64,000 bases of DNA from an uncultured Flavobacteriaceae bacterium (GCA_943842625.1 CALTCK010000003.1:1-64000), one strand, 5' to 3'; numbered from the stretch's first letter, positions 47,186 through 58,211 are shown. Translations and numbers: made by a program. Notes: generated by a model not told the origin, from the sequence alone.

Positions 47186-48878
47186 TTTTAGAAATTGAAT
47201 TATTCGCTAAAAAATCTTTTGCCTCTAACAGTTCTGGACGTGAGCTGTTTACATCCTCACTTACTTTAATTAATTTTTCAAAATAGTAAGCTGCTAATTC
47301 ATTATTATCAAGCTTTTGAGCTGCTTTAGCTGCTCCATAAAGACCATTAAATCTAAATGGACGACCTTTTAAATTCAATTCATATGATTTAAGAGCTTCT
47401 TTATGTTTACCTGTTAACATATAAAGATCAGCTAACAACTCTTCTGCAGGGATTATCTCACCTGGTGTAACAGCTGCTTTGGAGGTTTCACTTTCAAGCT
47501 TTGATGCTAATTTCATGTATTCAATAGCTTTTTCAGTATTTCCTTTTGAATATTCAATCCATCCTTTAATAGATTCAATTTGAATGGTAACTTGACCAGA
47601 TTCATAACTGTTTTTAGCTTCATTTAAGCGATCTCTTAAATTAATTAAAATATCTAGTTCTTTTTGTGCCTTTGATGAATTTCCAGTGTTAGTAAAGCCT
47701 AATGCTCTTGAAAAATGTAACATTGCTTTAGGCCATGGTGCTTTGTCCCAATCTAAGTTTGTTTTTGGTAATTCAAGCTCAGTTGCTAACTGCCAATTTT
47801 TGTTCTCTATAGCTAATCTTGATGGTACTGCAATTAGCGCGTATGCGGAGGCAAAATGGTCAGAAGGAAAAACTTCTTTTATTTCAATCATTTTATTCAT
47901 CTCAGATTGGGCTCTAACATTATCACCCATTTGTAGATAAGCATACACTAGATAGTCTAATGCATGTATTTCACTAACCCAATTTGCATTCGGATTAACT
48001 GATTCAGCATAACATACAGCAGAATTAGCAGAATCTATATTAGAGTTGATAGATTCATTCCATAAACCTAATCTTGTGAAAATATGAGAAGGCATATGTT
48101 GTGCGTGAGCTGAGGCAGGAGCAATTACTGCATATTTACGAGCTGTATTAAGTGCTAAATGTGCTAGTTCTGGAGAATCATAATTATGGATTATATAATG
48201 AGCAATTCCAGGATGATTTGGATTAGTCTCAAATAACTTTTCTAATATTTGTCCTGACTTTTTTTGTTTGATATATGACTTGTCATTTAAATCTGCAGTT
48301 GCTAAAACAGCTAAAGAATAAAATACTGCAGTTTCTACATCGCCTGGATATTTATTATATAATTCTTCCATCTTACTTTCGTAATTCAGTTTTCTAGTTT
48401 TTGTGTCTAGATTTTGCCAATCATTAAAGTAAACAGTGACAGCGTCAATATAGTCTTTTTCACGTTCGTTATTTGGAGTTAGTGTCTGAGCAACTTTAAG
48501 TAATTTTTCACCTCTCTCTAGTGATTTTGAGTTCTGTTTAAAAGACAAAGGATGATTTAAGATACTCATAGCTGTTCCCCAATAAGCCATTAAACACTCT
48601 GGATCTTGATCAAGAACACTTACAAATGCTTTTTCTGCTTCTGCATATTCAAACGAGTGCATAAGCGATAAACCTAGATTGAATGTTTCACGTAAATCAT
48701 ACCTACATGATAGCGCAAAACTTACATCGCCAAAATTTGGATCCCCACATAATAAAAGATCTCCTCTTTTTAAATCTAATTCAGTAAATGATTGGATTGA
48801 CGTTGTTTTTTTGTTTTCACAAGAAGAAAAGCATAAAATTATACTTAGTATTATTAAGAGTTTATTGAAATGAGTCAT
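47178..48878 (-). CDS. TPR-repeat lipoprotein
   Basis: This 566-residue protein has a type II signal (FSSC, Cys20) and several tetratricopeptide-like repeats (AEKAFVSVLDQDPECLMAYWG near 85, VETAVFYSLAVLATADL, and AAYYFEKLIKVSEDVNSS near the end). The HYIIHNYDSPELAHLAL and SAHAQHMPSHIFTRLG segments are strongly conserved in a family of bacterial proteins of unknown function often found near SCO1 or copper-related genes. An envelope role connected with SCO1 is possible. It overlaps the SCO1 gene by 8 bp. Confidence 0.8.
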   Translation of the reverse strand: MTHFNKLLIILSIILCFSSCENKKTTSIQSFTELDLKRGDLLLCGDPNFGDVSFALSCRYDLRETFNLGLSLMHSFEYAEAEKAFVSVLDQDPECLMAYWGTAMSILNHPLSFKQNSKSLERGEKLLKVAQTLTPNNEREKDYIDAVTVYFNDWQNLDTKTRKLNYESKMEELYNKYPGDVETAVFYSLAVLATADLNDKSYIKQKKSGQILEKLFETNPNHPGIAHYIIHNYDSPELAHLALNTARKYAVIAPASAHAQHMPSHIFTRLGLWNESINSNIDSANSAVCYAESVNPNANWVSEIHALDYLVYAYLQMGDNVRAQSEMNKMIEIKEVFPSDHFASAYALIAVPSRLAIENKNWQLATELELPKTNLDWDKAPWPKAMLHFSRALGFTNTGNSSKAQKELDILINLRDRLNEAKNSYESGQVTIQIESIKGWIEYSKGNTEKAIEYMKLASKLESETSKAAVTPGEIIPAEELLADLYMLTGKHKEALKSYELNLKGRPFRFNGLYGAAKAAQKLDNNELAAYYFEKLIKVSEDVNSSRPELLEAKDFLANNSISKNV

Positions 48879-49122
48879 AATTTTAATATTTATAGTTGAT
48901 TATTTATGAGTAAAAAGAAATTAAAGAAAAAAAACCATTTTTTATTAAAGGATAATATATTTTTTAGCACTTTATATATGTTTGTTAATTTTCTTTTTAT
49001 GGTTCTGAAATCAGAGTCAAATTCCAACGTTCCAGTAATCCTTTATTTATTCTTAAATTTAACTAAATTTTTGAAACTAAATTACTATATCATAAGTTTT
49101 AACCAACTAAAGCTAAGATTTA

Positions 49123-51939
49123 TTAATACCATTTTCTTGTAAACAAACCAAAAAGTGTTCTAACGTCAAGCGTAACGATGAACCGTATCTTTTGATCGTA
49201 TCTAGGTTGAGCTATTTCCCAACCAAGGTTTGAGTATACCGGAAAAAATAATTCAAAATAATCTTCTACCAAACTGAGACGTATTCCACTGTCATAAACA
49301 ACTTCAGTTCCTTGGTTTTTATTATTTATCCAACCTAGATCACCATAAGCTTGAATCCATCTCCAAATGTTGGTACTTAGGTTAAGCGTAGCCATCCAAG
49401 TATTTGAAAATGCAGGCTGTAATTTTGATTTAAAACCACCTTCAGCAATAATTAACTGCTGACTAAATAAACCAGAAGCATCACTTCTTCCATAATAATT
49501 GAAATCAAATAAATAATCTGTGGGTCGGTCTAAAGCAAAACTAAAATAATGGTCGTCTAGCTTGGTATTGTTTTTTATAAAAATTCCGGTAAAAAGGCGG
49601 ACATCAATTTTACGATTATTATTAAATAATTTTCTATAATTTAAGGTTGTTGAAATTTTACTAAAATCAGCAGATACCTGATAATCAACACTAGCCCTAT
49701 AATAATTAATCAAGTTTGGATTTGAATACACATAATTGATGTCAAAAACGCTGTAGTTGGGAGATTCAAGCGCTACGTTTGGGTTTTTATCTCGGTCTAC
49801 TGTAATATTCCTAATATTGATTATATGTTTCTTATTATTTCTTAAATCTTTACTATCTCTAAAACCTACTGAAGCAAAAGGGCTAAATCTTTTATAGAAT
49901 AAGTCACTATCATAAGAATAATAACTTCCGGAAAAACCAACTCTATAGAAATATAAATTTCCAAACTCTGGCATTTTCTTATACAAAACAGAACCACTAC
50001 CAACTAATGTGGTTGATTTTAGTGCCCACATGGGAGTTATTTTATATTGAAAAGGTTTTCTTAAAACAGCTTTGTTATAGAACTTGGAACCAATTGTAAT
50101 CCCGTCATAAATATTATAATTATAGGCGGGCATTATAAAAAGTTGATTGTAACGTGGGTCTTCCACATCCTTAAAAAGTCGAACCTGAAATGGTTTATTG
50201 GCTAGTCCTTTTATTTTCTTATAATTATTTCTTTGATTTATTTCTGGAATTTCACCTTCAAAATTCACTGCAACTCTTTTAATGTTTTTAGTAGGTATTT
50301 TTACAGTAACTAAGGAGTCAAATGGATCAAGCCATTTCTTGAATATTATTTTTTGTTTATTGAGACCATAGATTGATACAGGAAGTTTGGTGTTTTTTTT
50401 ATGGATGATGTCAATTTTTAAAGAATCTTTTAAAGGCACTAAATTTTTTAATTTAAAATCAATGCTACTTCGATTATCAATGTAATCTTTAAAAAACCAA
50501 TCAATTGGTTTGTCAGTATTTTTTTGTAAATTTTCTTTAAAATCTAAGGCTGTAACTTGGCTTAATTTATTTTCAACATAAAACTCTTTGATGGACTTTA
50601 ATACAGATTCTTTACCAATATATGCAGAAAGATAAACCAATCCGCTACCGGCATGATAGTCACTAGCGATGTCTTTATTAAATTTTAGTAACGAATCTTT
50701 AGCAACCGTATTTTTTTGATGAAGGTTATACTTCGCCATATTCATATATAGAAATGAATACTGTTCATTAAAAGCTAATTCGGAGGCATGAAAAAATTTT
50801 AATATCCAAAGATTACTCAAATTACCTGCTAGTTTCATAGTTGGATAATAGGTATCTATGTAATGAATCATTAAATAGACTTGAAATGCACCAATTAGCC
50901 AATGATCTTTTCGAGGATTAATTATAATAGTATTTTCTAGATAGGTTCGAGTCATTATTTTTAACATTTCAATATCATACTCAAAACCTTCTGGAAAAGG
51001 ACTAATAAACTCAGGTAATAGGTTCAAACCATAAACAGGATTTCGCTCATAGTCTATTTCGCTTATGATCATTTTATCATGAGGATACTCACCTAAATTT
51101 TTATCTAAAAAATGAGTGATTCTATCAATTATTAATGCCTGTGATATTGGCGTTAAGTTTTTATGACTATGATTTGTTGAAACTATCAATTTATCAGTTT
51201 CTAGTGCTTGATAGTTAGAAACTTTTAAAAATTGTAATTTCACATTCATTCTGTGATTCCCTTCTAGTTGAGTTACCTTTGTTTTGTTATCAATACTTTC
51301 TGATATTACATTTAAATCGGAGATTAATTTATAATATTCTGGAGTCTTAAACCTAATCTTAAAAGTACTAGGAGCGAGGTATAAATCATTTAAATCTTTA
51401 TTGCTATATAGCTGCCATTTTTTGTCGAATACCGCGGGTGATAAATACCAGTATCTGACTTTAATAGCTCCATTTTTAGCAATTCCATAGCGCGTAAACT
51501 TATCGTCAGGTAAAATAATTTTGTATTCTAATTTTAGAATATATGAGTCTCCAGGCAATAATCTTTGGTCTAGTTCTACTTTAATAATATCTAATTGATT
51601 GAGTCTATTCCAATCCAAAGATTGATCAATACTGTTGTTGATTTTTAATATTTGAGTATGCCCTCTATTTTTATTATTCTCAAAATGGAAAGAAGCTTGA
51701 TAATTTTCGGCAAATCTTTTTGCAAGCGGAGTGGTTTTACTTGAAAAACTATTAGCCCAATCATTTAAGTATATTTCAGTTAAAGTTGAATCAGAATTAT
51801 TTTCATAAACTAATTCTTGTTCAATTATTATAGATTTTGATTCGGGTACTAAAGATGCAGTAATGCTAATTTGATGTTGCGCGTGAACCAGCGTAACAAT
51901 AAAAAAAAATACAAATGATATGTATTCTTTTGAGTACAA
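49123..51939 (-). CDS. M1-peptidase-like protein without zinc site, with C-terminal barrel
   Basis: The protein has 938 residues, starting at TTG (51939), with a signal peptide ending LVHA. The N-terminal half follows the gluzincin M1 plan (a beta-sandwich with DKFTRYGIAKNGAIKVRYWYLSPAVF, then a helical part with NPVYGLNLLPEF). At the place of the catalytic HExxH-x18-E it reads MTRTYLENTII and WLIGAFQVYL, so both zinc histidines and the WLDEG glutamate are missing. From about residue 590 on, alternating aromatic strands and the final VTLDVRTLFGLFTRKWY look like an outer-membrane beta-barrel. It starts next to the nuclease stop codon. A scaffold or transport role is more likely than peptidase (inference). 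Confidence 0.7.
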   Translation of the reverse strand: MYSKEYISFVFFFIVTLVHAQHQISITASLVPESKSIIIEQELVYENNSDSTLTEIYLNDWANSFSSKTTPLAKRFAENYQASFHFENNKNRGHTQILKINNSIDQSLDWNRLNQLDIIKVELDQRLLPGDSYILKLEYKIILPDDKFTRYGIAKNGAIKVRYWYLSPAVFDKKWQLYSNKDLNDLYLAPSTFKIRFKTPEYYKLISDLNVISESIDNKTKVTQLEGNHRMNVKLQFLKVSNYQALETDKLIVSTNHSHKNLTPISQALIIDRITHFLDKNLGEYPHDKMIISEIDYERNPVYGLNLLPEFISPFPEGFEYDIEMLKIMTRTYLENTIIINPRKDHWLIGAFQVYLMIHYIDTYYPTMKLAGNLSNLWILKFFHASELAFNEQYSFLYMNMAKYNLHQKNTVAKDSLLKFNKDIASDYHAGSGLVYLSAYIGKESVLKSIKEFYVENKLSQVTALDFKENLQKNTDKPIDWFFKDYIDNRSSIDFKLKNLVPLKDSLKIDIIHKKNTKLPVSIYGLNKQKIIFKKWLDPFDSLVTVKIPTKNIKRVAVNFEGEIPEINQRNNYKKIKGLANKPFQVRLFKDVEDPRYNQLFIMPAYNYNIYDGITIGSKFYNKAVLRKPFQYKITPMWALKSTTLVGSGSVLYKKMPEFGNLYFYRVGFSGSYYSYDSDLFYKRFSPFASVGFRDSKDLRNNKKHIINIRNITVDRDKNPNVALESPNYSVFDINYVYSNPNLINYYRASVDYQVSADFSKISTTLNYRKLFNNNRKIDVRLFTGIFIKNNTKLDDHYFSFALDRPTDYLFDFNYYGRSDASGLFSQQLIIAEGGFKSKLQPAFSNTWMATLNLSTNIWRWIQAYGDLGWINNKNQGTEVVYDSGIRLSLVEDYFELFFPVYSNLGWEIAQPRYDQKIRFIVTLDVRTLFGLFTRKWY

Positions 51940-53178
51940 TTATATTTTTAAAAATTTTTGAATCCCGTTTAATTCATCAGATATCAAAAAATACAAACCA
52001 CTTTCTAAATCTGAAGTATCAATTTGGATAGTATTATTATTAATATTATTTATAATTATTGTTTTTGCTTTTTGTCCCAACATGTTGAATATATGAATGG
52101 ATGCTCTATTTGGTAATGAGTTTTGTATAACTAATGTTAAATTGTCAGATACTAGTGTATTATAAATTTTTAGATCTTCAACAAATGAAAAATCTTGATT
52201 GTTTAGAACAAATTCTTTCGTGGTTTCCAATTTCATTATTACAGGAAGATGATCACTCATACTAAACAACTGATTTCTTAATGTCTGACTATATTCACCA
52301 GTACAGGTCTCGTCACTAATATTTAAGTTAAAACAATTCGCATTATTTCCGAGAGCTTTGTAACTCTCTGGAACATACTTAATATTTTCATTAGTGATTA
52401 TGTTTTCAGAAATTGTAATAAAATCAAAGCGATCGTCAAGTCCTCCACTTGCACCACCATTTGGACCTGAACCTAATCGCGTGCTTTGTGTATGAATATC
52501 TTGAAAATTTTCGTTATTGTGCCAGGTGCCAGGTGTGTTTATTGGATCTACCATGACAATAGCATTGCTTGCATCTAAAATTTCTTGATATGCAGGCTCT
52601 TCGGATGAGTACAAGTTAAAATCTCCTGCAAACAATACAAAAGAATTAGAATCTAAATTTTCTAAATCATCGGTGAACTCATTTACCATTTCCAAACGAA
52701 GATCTTCGTTTGATGATCCTTGACTAGATTTTAAATGAGCAACATAAATATAGATTAATACTGGATCGGTGGCTTGATCTAAGGTGTTTAATTTTAATAC
52801 ATATTTATTTATGTCTCTTAATGGTGTTAGTAATATTTCAGATGATTCTAATATAAACTTTTCATTTCTATAATATAATAATTGTTGTAAACTATTACTT
52901 CCAGATTGATTGGCAACAAAATCGGCACGCGAGTAATTATTAGTATTGTAATTTAGAGAAATATTTAAAATTTCATCGGCACCCCTTTCATTTTGTAGTT
53001 CACAGACTAGAAATAAATCAGGTTTGAACTCTGTGAAAATATTTCTTAATATTTCTGATCGACCGCCAGGAGAGGCATCTGGAAAATTTAGTAAATTGTA
53101 AAACATAACATTAACTGTTTCCTGTGCAAAAGAACTGAAGCTAAAAATAGCTACAGCTACATATATAATAAATTTCAT
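51940..53178 (-). CDS. Secreted endonuclease/exonuclease/phosphatase protein with T9SS tail
   Basis: The protein has 412 residues with a signal peptide (ending SSFAQ) and an EEP-fold domain. VMFYNLLNFPDA carries the first Asn, LVCELQNERGA the metal-binding Glu, FAGDFNLYSSEE the Asp/Asn pair, and SMSDHLPVIMKL the catalytic His. The end (YNTLVSDNLTLVIQNSLP to GIQKFLKI) is a T9SS sorting domain. It could be a surface nuclease used for phosphate or nucleotide scavenging. It is directly upstream of the M1-like gene with no gap. Confidence 0.85.
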   Translation of the reverse strand: MKFIIYVAVAIFSFSSFAQETVNVMFYNLLNFPDASPGGRSEILRNIFTEFKPDLFLVCELQNERGADEILNISLNYNTNNYSRADFVANQSGSNSLQQLLYYRNEKFILESSEILLTPLRDINKYVLKLNTLDQATDPVLIYIYVAHLKSSQGSSNEDLRLEMVNEFTDDLENLDSNSFVLFAGDFNLYSSEEPAYQEILDASNAIVMVDPINTPGTWHNNENFQDIHTQSTRLGSGPNGGASGGLDDRFDFITISENIITNENIKYVPESYKALGNNANCFNLNISDETCTGEYSQTLRNQLFSMSDHLPVIMKLETTKEFVLNNQDFSFVEDLKIYNTLVSDNLTLVIQNSLPNRASIHIFNMLGQKAKTIIINNINNNTIQIDTSDLESGLYFLISDELNGIQKFLKI

Positions 53179-53202
53179 AGGGTGGGGATAGTTTATTTTT
53201 TT

Positions 53203-53892
53203 TTAAAAATTAGGTTCTAAATTATATTTCTCGTAGAAATCATTTAGGATTTCAATAACTTCATCTTCTGTATCAACAATATTTAGTAAATGTAAATCTT
53301 CTTTGCTAATATTGTTATGAGTCTCAAGAAGTGTTTCTTTTATCCAATCAACTAAACCACACCAAAATTTTTTTCCTACTAGAATAATTGGGAATTTTCC
53401 AATTTTGTGAGTTTGTATTAAAGTTATTGCTTCAAAAAGTTCATCTAAGGTTCCAAACCCTCCGGGCATTACAACGAAACCTTGAGAGTATTTCACGAAC
53501 ATTACCTTTCTTACAAAAAAATAATCAAAGTCAATGCTTTTATCATTATCAATATAAGGGTTGTCGTGTTGTTCAAAGGGTAATTCTATATTTAATCCAA
53601 CCGAGGTCCCTCCAGCATTATATGCTCCTTTGTTTGCTGCCTCCATAATTCCTGGGCCACCGCCAGTAATGACTCCATATCCATTGTCAGATAAATTTTT
53701 AGCTATGTTTTCAGCTAATTGATAATTTTTATCATCTGGCTTGGTTCTCGCAGAACCAAAAATAGATACGCATGGACCAATTTTACTTAACTTTTCATAT
53801 CCATTCACAAATTCTCCCATGATTTTGAAAATAGCCCAAGAGTCATTTGTTTTAACCTCATTCCAATTTTTTGGATTTCTTTCTTTTTTCAT
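53203..53892 (-). CDS. LOG family protein (nucleotide monophosphate phosphoribohydrolase)
   Basis: This 229-residue cytoplasmic protein has the two family motifs GGGPGIMEAANKGA and MPGGFGTLDELFEAIT, which bind phosphate and carry the catalytic Arg/Glu region. Family members release bases from cytokinin riboside or other nucleoside 5'-monophosphates; some are pyrimidine nucleotide nucleosidases. The length is slightly above the ~190-residue plant-type LOG, matching the bacterial TIGR00730 group. It follows uvrA by 52 bp on the same strand. Confidence 0.9.
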   Translation of the reverse strand: MKKERNPKNWNEVKTNDSWAIFKIMGEFVNGYEKLSKIGPCVSIFGSARTKPDDKNYQLAENIAKNLSDNGYGVITGGGPGIMEAANKGAYNAGGTSVGLNIELPFEQHDNPYIDNDKSIDFDYFFVRKVMFVKYSQGFVVMPGGFGTLDELFEAITLIQTHKIGKFPIILVGKKFWCGLVDWIKETLLETHNNISKEDLHLLNIVDTEDEVIEILNDFYEKYNLEPNF

Positions 53893-53944
53893 ACTTATAT
53901 AATGTTTTTACCTTGAATAAAACTCTATTAGATATTGTGTATTG

Positions 53945-56776
53945 CTAATTTAATTCTTTTTTGAGAAAACGGGCTGTATGACTTTTCTTAACTTTTACGA
54001 TTTCTTCTGGTGTTCCTTTTGCTAATACTTGTCCACCGCTTTTCCCTCCTTCTGGACCAATATCAATGATGTAATCTACTGTTTTTATTACATCTAAATT
54101 ATGTTCAATTACAACTACTGTATTTCCTTTGTCAACAATTTTATTCAGTACATTAAGTAAAACTCTAATATCCTCAAAATGAAGACCTGTAGTAGGTTCA
54201 TCTAGTATATAGAAAGTATTTCCTGTGTCTCTTTTTGATAATTCTGTCGCTAATTTGATTCGCTGTGCTTCGCCTCCAGAAAGAGTGGTCGATTGTTGTC
54301 CTAGGGTAATATAACCAAGACCAACATCTTTTATAGTTTTTAATTTTCTATATATTTTTGGAATATTTTCAAACAAAGGACAAGCGTCTTCAATTGTCAT
54401 ATCTAACACATCATAAATAGATTTTCCTTTATATTTTATCTCTAATGTTTCTCGATTAAATCGTTTTCCTTGACAAGTTTCACATTCTACATAAACATCA
54501 GGTAAAAAATTCATTTCTATCACTCGTAAACCCCCACCTTTGCAATTCTCGCAGCGTCCGCCAGTGACATTAAAACTAAATCTACCTGGTTTATAACCTC
54601 GAATCATAGCTTCAGGTACTTTTGAAAATAAATTTCTTATTTCTGAGAATACACCGGTATAAGTGGCAGGATTAGATCGAGGAGTTCTACCTATTGGCGA
54701 CTGATTGATATCGATCACTTTATCAATGTTTTTTAGTCCATCTACTTTTTTGTATGGCTTAGGTCGTTTAACACCATTAAAAAAATAGGCGTTTAAAATA
54801 GGATAGAGGGTTTCATTAATCAACGTTGATTTTCCGCTTCCAGATACCCCCGTTATTCCAACCATTTTCCCAAGGGGTATTTCTATGGATACATTTTTCA
54901 GGTTGTGACCTGATGCTCCAGATAATTTTAATTTCTTACCATTTCCTTTTCTTCTTTTAGTTGGAATAGCTATTTCTTTCCTACCATTTAAATAATCAGA
55001 GGTTAATGTACGATGTGTTAATATTTCTGTTGGAGTACCCTTAGAATCAATGACACCTCCGTGCTTTCCAGCAGCTGGACCAATATCAATCACATAATCA
55101 GCAGCTTCTATCATTTCTTTATCATGTTCTACAACAATAACGGAGTTTCCAATATTTTTTAATTTAATTAGTGAATCAATTAACTTTGCGTTGTCTCGTT
55201 GATGAAGGCCAATACTAGGCTCATCGAGTATATATAAAACTCCAACCAATTGAGAACCTATTTGGGTTGCTAAACGAATCCGTTGCGCTTCTCCACCAGA
55301 AAGCGATTTTGAACTTCTATCTAGAGTTAAATAGGTAAGCCCAACATCGATTAAAAATTGTAACCGTGTTTTTATTTCTTTAATAATTTCTTCCCCAATT
55401 TTAATTTGAGTTTTTGATAAGTTAGACTTCAAAACATGGAACCAATCCGCTAATTCTAAAATATCCATCTGCGCTAGTTCCGATATATTTTTATTATTTA
55501 CTTTAAAGTAAAGTGATTCTTTTCTAAGTCTTGAACCCTTACATTCATTACAATCGGTATGGTCCATGAAATCTTTCGCCCATCTTTTTAAAGATTTAGA
55601 CTCATTATCTTCAAAAGTATTTTTTATAAAATTAGCGATTCCCTCAAACTCTATTTTGTAGCTTCTTGTGATTCCTAGAGTTTTAGAGGCTACCTTAAAT
55701 TTCTCATTGGAGCCATACAGAATTACATCAATAGCTTCTTTAGGGATTTTTTTAAAAGGATCTGATAATTTGAAGTTATAGCGTTGAGCAATAAGTTCTA
55801 ACTGTTTAAAAATCCAAGTTTGTTTCTGAGATCCTTGTGGTGCAAGTGCACCTTGTGCAATGGAAATAGACCGGTCAGGAACAATTTTGTTAATATTCAC
55901 TTCATATAATTTACCTAAACCTTTACATGTTGTGCACATTCCTTTGGGTGAATTGAATGAAAAGTTATTTGGTTCAGGATTTGGGTACGATATTCCGCTG
56001 CTTTGGCACATTAAAGACCGACTGAAATATCGCGTGTTATTTGTTTCATTATCTAAAATTAACAATACGTCATCTCCGTGATACATCGCAGTTATAATAG
56101 ATTCACTTAGTCTTTTGTCTGAGGCTGATACTGCTGAAATTTTTAAACGATCAATTACAATTTCAATATCATGGTTTTTGTAACGATCTAGTTTCATTCC
56201 ACTAACAATATCTTTTATTTCTCCATCAACACGGACTTTAACAAAACCTTGCTTCGCAATTTGCTGAAATAATTCACGGTAGTGTCCTTTTCTCGATCTA
56301 ACAACTGGAGCTAAAATAGAAATCTTTTTATTTTCAAAATTATTTAAAATCAACTCTTTAATTTTATCGTCACTATAACTTACCATTTTCTCTCCAGTGT
56401 TATAGCTAAAGGCATCACTTGCTCTTGCGTACAGAAGTCTTAGGAAGTCGTATATCTCAGTAATGGTACCAACAGTAGATCTTGGACTTTTACTGGTTGT
56501 TTTTTGTTCGATGGCAATGACGGGAGAAAGACCTTCAATTTTATCTACATCGGGTCGCTCTAAGCCGCCCAAAAATTGTCGGGCATAAGCAGAAAAGGTT
56601 TCGATATAACGTCGTTGACCTTCAGCATATATAGTGTCAAAAGCTAGGGAGGATTTGCCACTCCCAGAAAGACCTGTGATAACAACTAACTTTTCACGGG
56701 GTATTTTAATGTCAATGTTCTTTAAATTATGAACTCTTGCACCATAAACTTCAATAAAACCCTCGTTTTTTTTCAT
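53945..56776 (-). CDS. uvrA: Excinuclease ABC subunit UvrA
   Basis: This 943-residue nucleotide-excision-repair damage sensor has two ABC modules: Walker [14 protein letters not shown] and [13 protein letters not shown], signature motifs [13 protein letters not shown] and [13 protein letters not shown], and Walker B segments [11 protein letters not shown] and [11 protein letters not shown]. The zinc modules are CNECKGSRL and CENCKGGG followed by CETC. I start it at the ATG at 56776 ([12 protein letters not shown]). A TTG three codons upstream lies inside a TACCTTTG -7 box and is unlikely to be coding. Confidence 0.97.
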   Translation of the reverse strand: MKKNEGFIEVYGARVHNLKNIDIKIPREKLVVITGLSGSGKSSLAFDTIYAEGQRRYIETFSAYARQFLGGLERPDVDKIEGLSPVIAIEQKTTSKSPRSTVGTITEIYDFLRLLYARASDAFSYNTGEKMVSYSDDKIKELILNNFENKKISILAPVVRSRKGHYRELFQQIAKQGFVKVRVDGEIKDIVSGMKLDRYKNHDIEIVIDRLKISAVSASDKRLSESIITAMYHGDDVLLILDNETNNTRYFSRSLMCQSSGISYPNPEPNNFSFNSPKGMCTTCKGLGKLYEVNINKIVPDRSISIAQGALAPQGSQKQTWIFKQLELIAQRYNFKLSDPFKKIPKEAIDVILYGSNEKFKVASKTLGITRSYKIEFEGIANFIKNTFEDNESKSLKRWAKDFMDHTDCNECKGSRLRKESLYFKVNNKNISELAQMDILELADWFHVLKSNLSKTQIKIGEEIIKEIKTRLQFLIDVGLTYLTLDRSSKSLSGGEAQRIRLATQIGSQLVGVLYILDEPSIGLHQRDNAKLIDSLIKLKNIGNSVIVVEHDKEMIEAADYVIDIGPAAGKHGGVIDSKGTPTEILTHRTLTSDYLNGRKEIAIPTKRRKGNGKKLKLSGASGHNLKNVSIEIPLGKMVGITGVSGSGKSTLINETLYPILNAYFFNGVKRPKPYKKVDGLKNIDKVIDINQSPIGRTPRSNPATYTGVFSEIRNLFSKVPEAMIRGYKPGRFSFNVTGGRCENCKGGGLRVIEMNFLPDVYVECETCQGKRFNRETLEIKYKGKSIYDVLDMTIEDACPLFENIPKIYRKLKTIKDVGLGYITLGQQSTTLSGGEAQRIKLATELSKRDTGNTFYILDEPTTGLHFEDIRVLLNVLNKIVDKGNTVVVIEHNLDVIKTVDYIIDIGPEGGKSGGQVLAKGTPEEIVKVKKSHTARFLKKELN

Positions 56777-56782
56777 AGCTAA

Positions 56783-56790
56783 CAAAGGTA
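56783..56790 (-). promoter_or_regulatory. -7 box of uvrA (TACCTTTG)
   Basis: The sequence is an exact match to TAnnTTTG on the minus strand, 6 bp before the uvrA ATG. It predicts a leader of only a few bases and argues against the upstream TTG start. No convincing -33 TTG was found. Confidence 0.45.
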
Positions 56791-56852
56791 ATTAAATGAT
56801 TCTAAAGTTTATTTAAAAGTAAAACCTTAATCTTTTTTTAACTTATAAGTTG

Positions 56853-58211
56853 CTAAATCGTCATGGAAAATAGTCTAGTGTTGGGTTTATTTTCTATTAA
56901 CTTTAAATCGAAGGCCATACAGATATTCCGAACATACATTCTACCTTCTTCTTTTACGATTACTTTATTATCCGTAATTTCTATTAATTGGTCTGCCACC
57001 ATTTCTTGTAATCGTCCGATAATTTCTTTTTTTATCGAAAGGGGTAACCCTATATCCCATTGTGTTTCTAGATTACACATTAAATTTAAAATATGTTTAC
57101 GGATAATTAAATCGGTTTCGGTTAATAAATGACCTCTAAATATTGGAATCATACCCTTATTTACCGTTTCTGCATACCCTTCAACTGTTTTTTCGTTTTG
57201 AGCAAAACCATACCAGGAATCGCTAATAGAAGACATTCCTAAACCTATCATTAATTTTGTTTTACCTGCAGTATAACCCATAAAGTTTCGATGAATCTGT
57301 TTGCTTAGCAAGGATTTATACAAGGTATCAGTTTTTAGCGCAAAATGATCCATTCCAATTTCTACATAGCCATTTTTGAAAAAAAGTTGTTTTCCTAATT
57401 CGTATAGATGTCTTTTTTCATCATCTTTTGGTAAATCGTTATCATCAAAACCTCTTTGGCCAACTCCTTTTATCCAAGGAACATGCGCATAACTGTAATA
57501 AGCTATACGGTCTGGTTTTAGCGCAATGGTATTTTTTATAGTGGTTCGAATACTTTTCTCGGTCTGAAATGGTAATCCAAAAATTAAATCATGGCTTATA
57601 GAGTTATATCCTATTTCACGCGACCAGTCGTTTACTTTTTTAACCTGCTCAAAGCTTTGAATACGGTTAATTGCTTTTTGAACTACTGGATCATAATCTT
57701 GAATTCCAAAGCTATTTCTTCGTGCACCTAAATCATATAGGGTCTGCAATTGCTCTTTAGTAGTGTGATTTGGATGTCCTTCATAACTAAATTCAAACTC
57801 TTTAAACTTTTCTGCTCTTTTAAAAATACCGTTAATAAGTTTTTTTAAATTCTCCGAAGAAAAAAAAGTAGGGGTTCCCCCCCCAAGATGTATTTCTCTT
57901 ATTTTAGGTTGTTTTACTAGTAAATCACAATATAGATTCCATTCCTTTAGCACCGTATCCATATAAGGCTCTTCTACGGTATGTCTTTTGGTAATACGCT
58001 TATGGCAAGCACAGAACGTACAAAGACTTTCACAAAAAGGAAGATGAATGTATAGACTAATCCCCTCTGATTCATTACTTTCTTTAAAGGCTTTTAGAGT
58101 CGAGTGTTTCCAATCGTCAATTGCTATTCCATCCTTATCCCAATAGGGAACTGTTGGATAGCTGGTGTATCTTGGCCCCGGTATATTGTATTTTTGAATC
58201 AAGTTTTTCAT
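56853..58211 (-). CDS. hemN: Oxygen-independent coproporphyrinogen III dehydrogenase
   Basis: This 452-residue radical-SAM enzyme decarboxylates coproporphyrinogen III to protoporphyrinogen IX without oxygen. Iron-sulfur cysteines C60, C64 and C67 (plus C69) lie in LPFCESLCTFCACHK. The N-terminal IQKYNIPGPRYTSYPTVPYWD trip-wire segment, the IHLGGGTPTFFS SAM-binding motif and GLGMSSISDSWYGFAQN are typical of true HemN rather than HemW. It follows hemE by 6 bp and ends the heme cluster. Confidence 0.95.
   Translation of the reverse strand: MKNLIQKYNIPGPRYTSYPTVPYWDKDGIAIDDWKHSTLKAFKESNESEGISLYIHLPFCESLCTFCACHKRITKRHTVEEPYMDTVLKEWNLYCDLLVKQPKIREIHLGGGTPTFFSSENLKKLINGIFKRAEKFKEFEFSYEGHPNHTTKEQLQTLYDLGARRNSFGIQDYDPVVQKAINRIQSFEQVKKVNDWSREIGYNSISHDLIFGLPFQTEKSIRTTIKNTIALKPDRIAYYSYAHVPWIKGVGQRGFDDNDLPKDDEKRHLYELGKQLFFKNGYVEIGMDHFALKTDTLYKSLLSKQIHRNFMGYTAGKTKLMIGLGMSSISDSWYGFAQNEKTVEGYAETVNKGMIPIFRGHLLTETDLIIRKHILNLMCNLETQWDIGLPLSIKKEIIGRLQEMVADQLIEITDNKVIVKEEGRMYVRNICMAFDLKLIENKPNTRLFSMTI

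Noticed and set aside
48906-49142. Plus-strand 78-codon frame between the TPR and M1-like genes
   Set aside because: The peptide is Lys/Phe/Leu/Asn-rich low-complexity translation of AT-rich DNA, overlaps the end of the M1-like gene and has no recognisable pattern.
50880-50930. Active M1 aminopeptidase site
   Set aside because: No HExxH and no downstream glutamate in the WLxEG position could be found in the 938-residue protein.
56777-56785. TTG start of uvrA three codons upstream
   Set aside because: It overlaps an exact -7 promoter box, and the ATG start gives the usual UvrA N-terminus.
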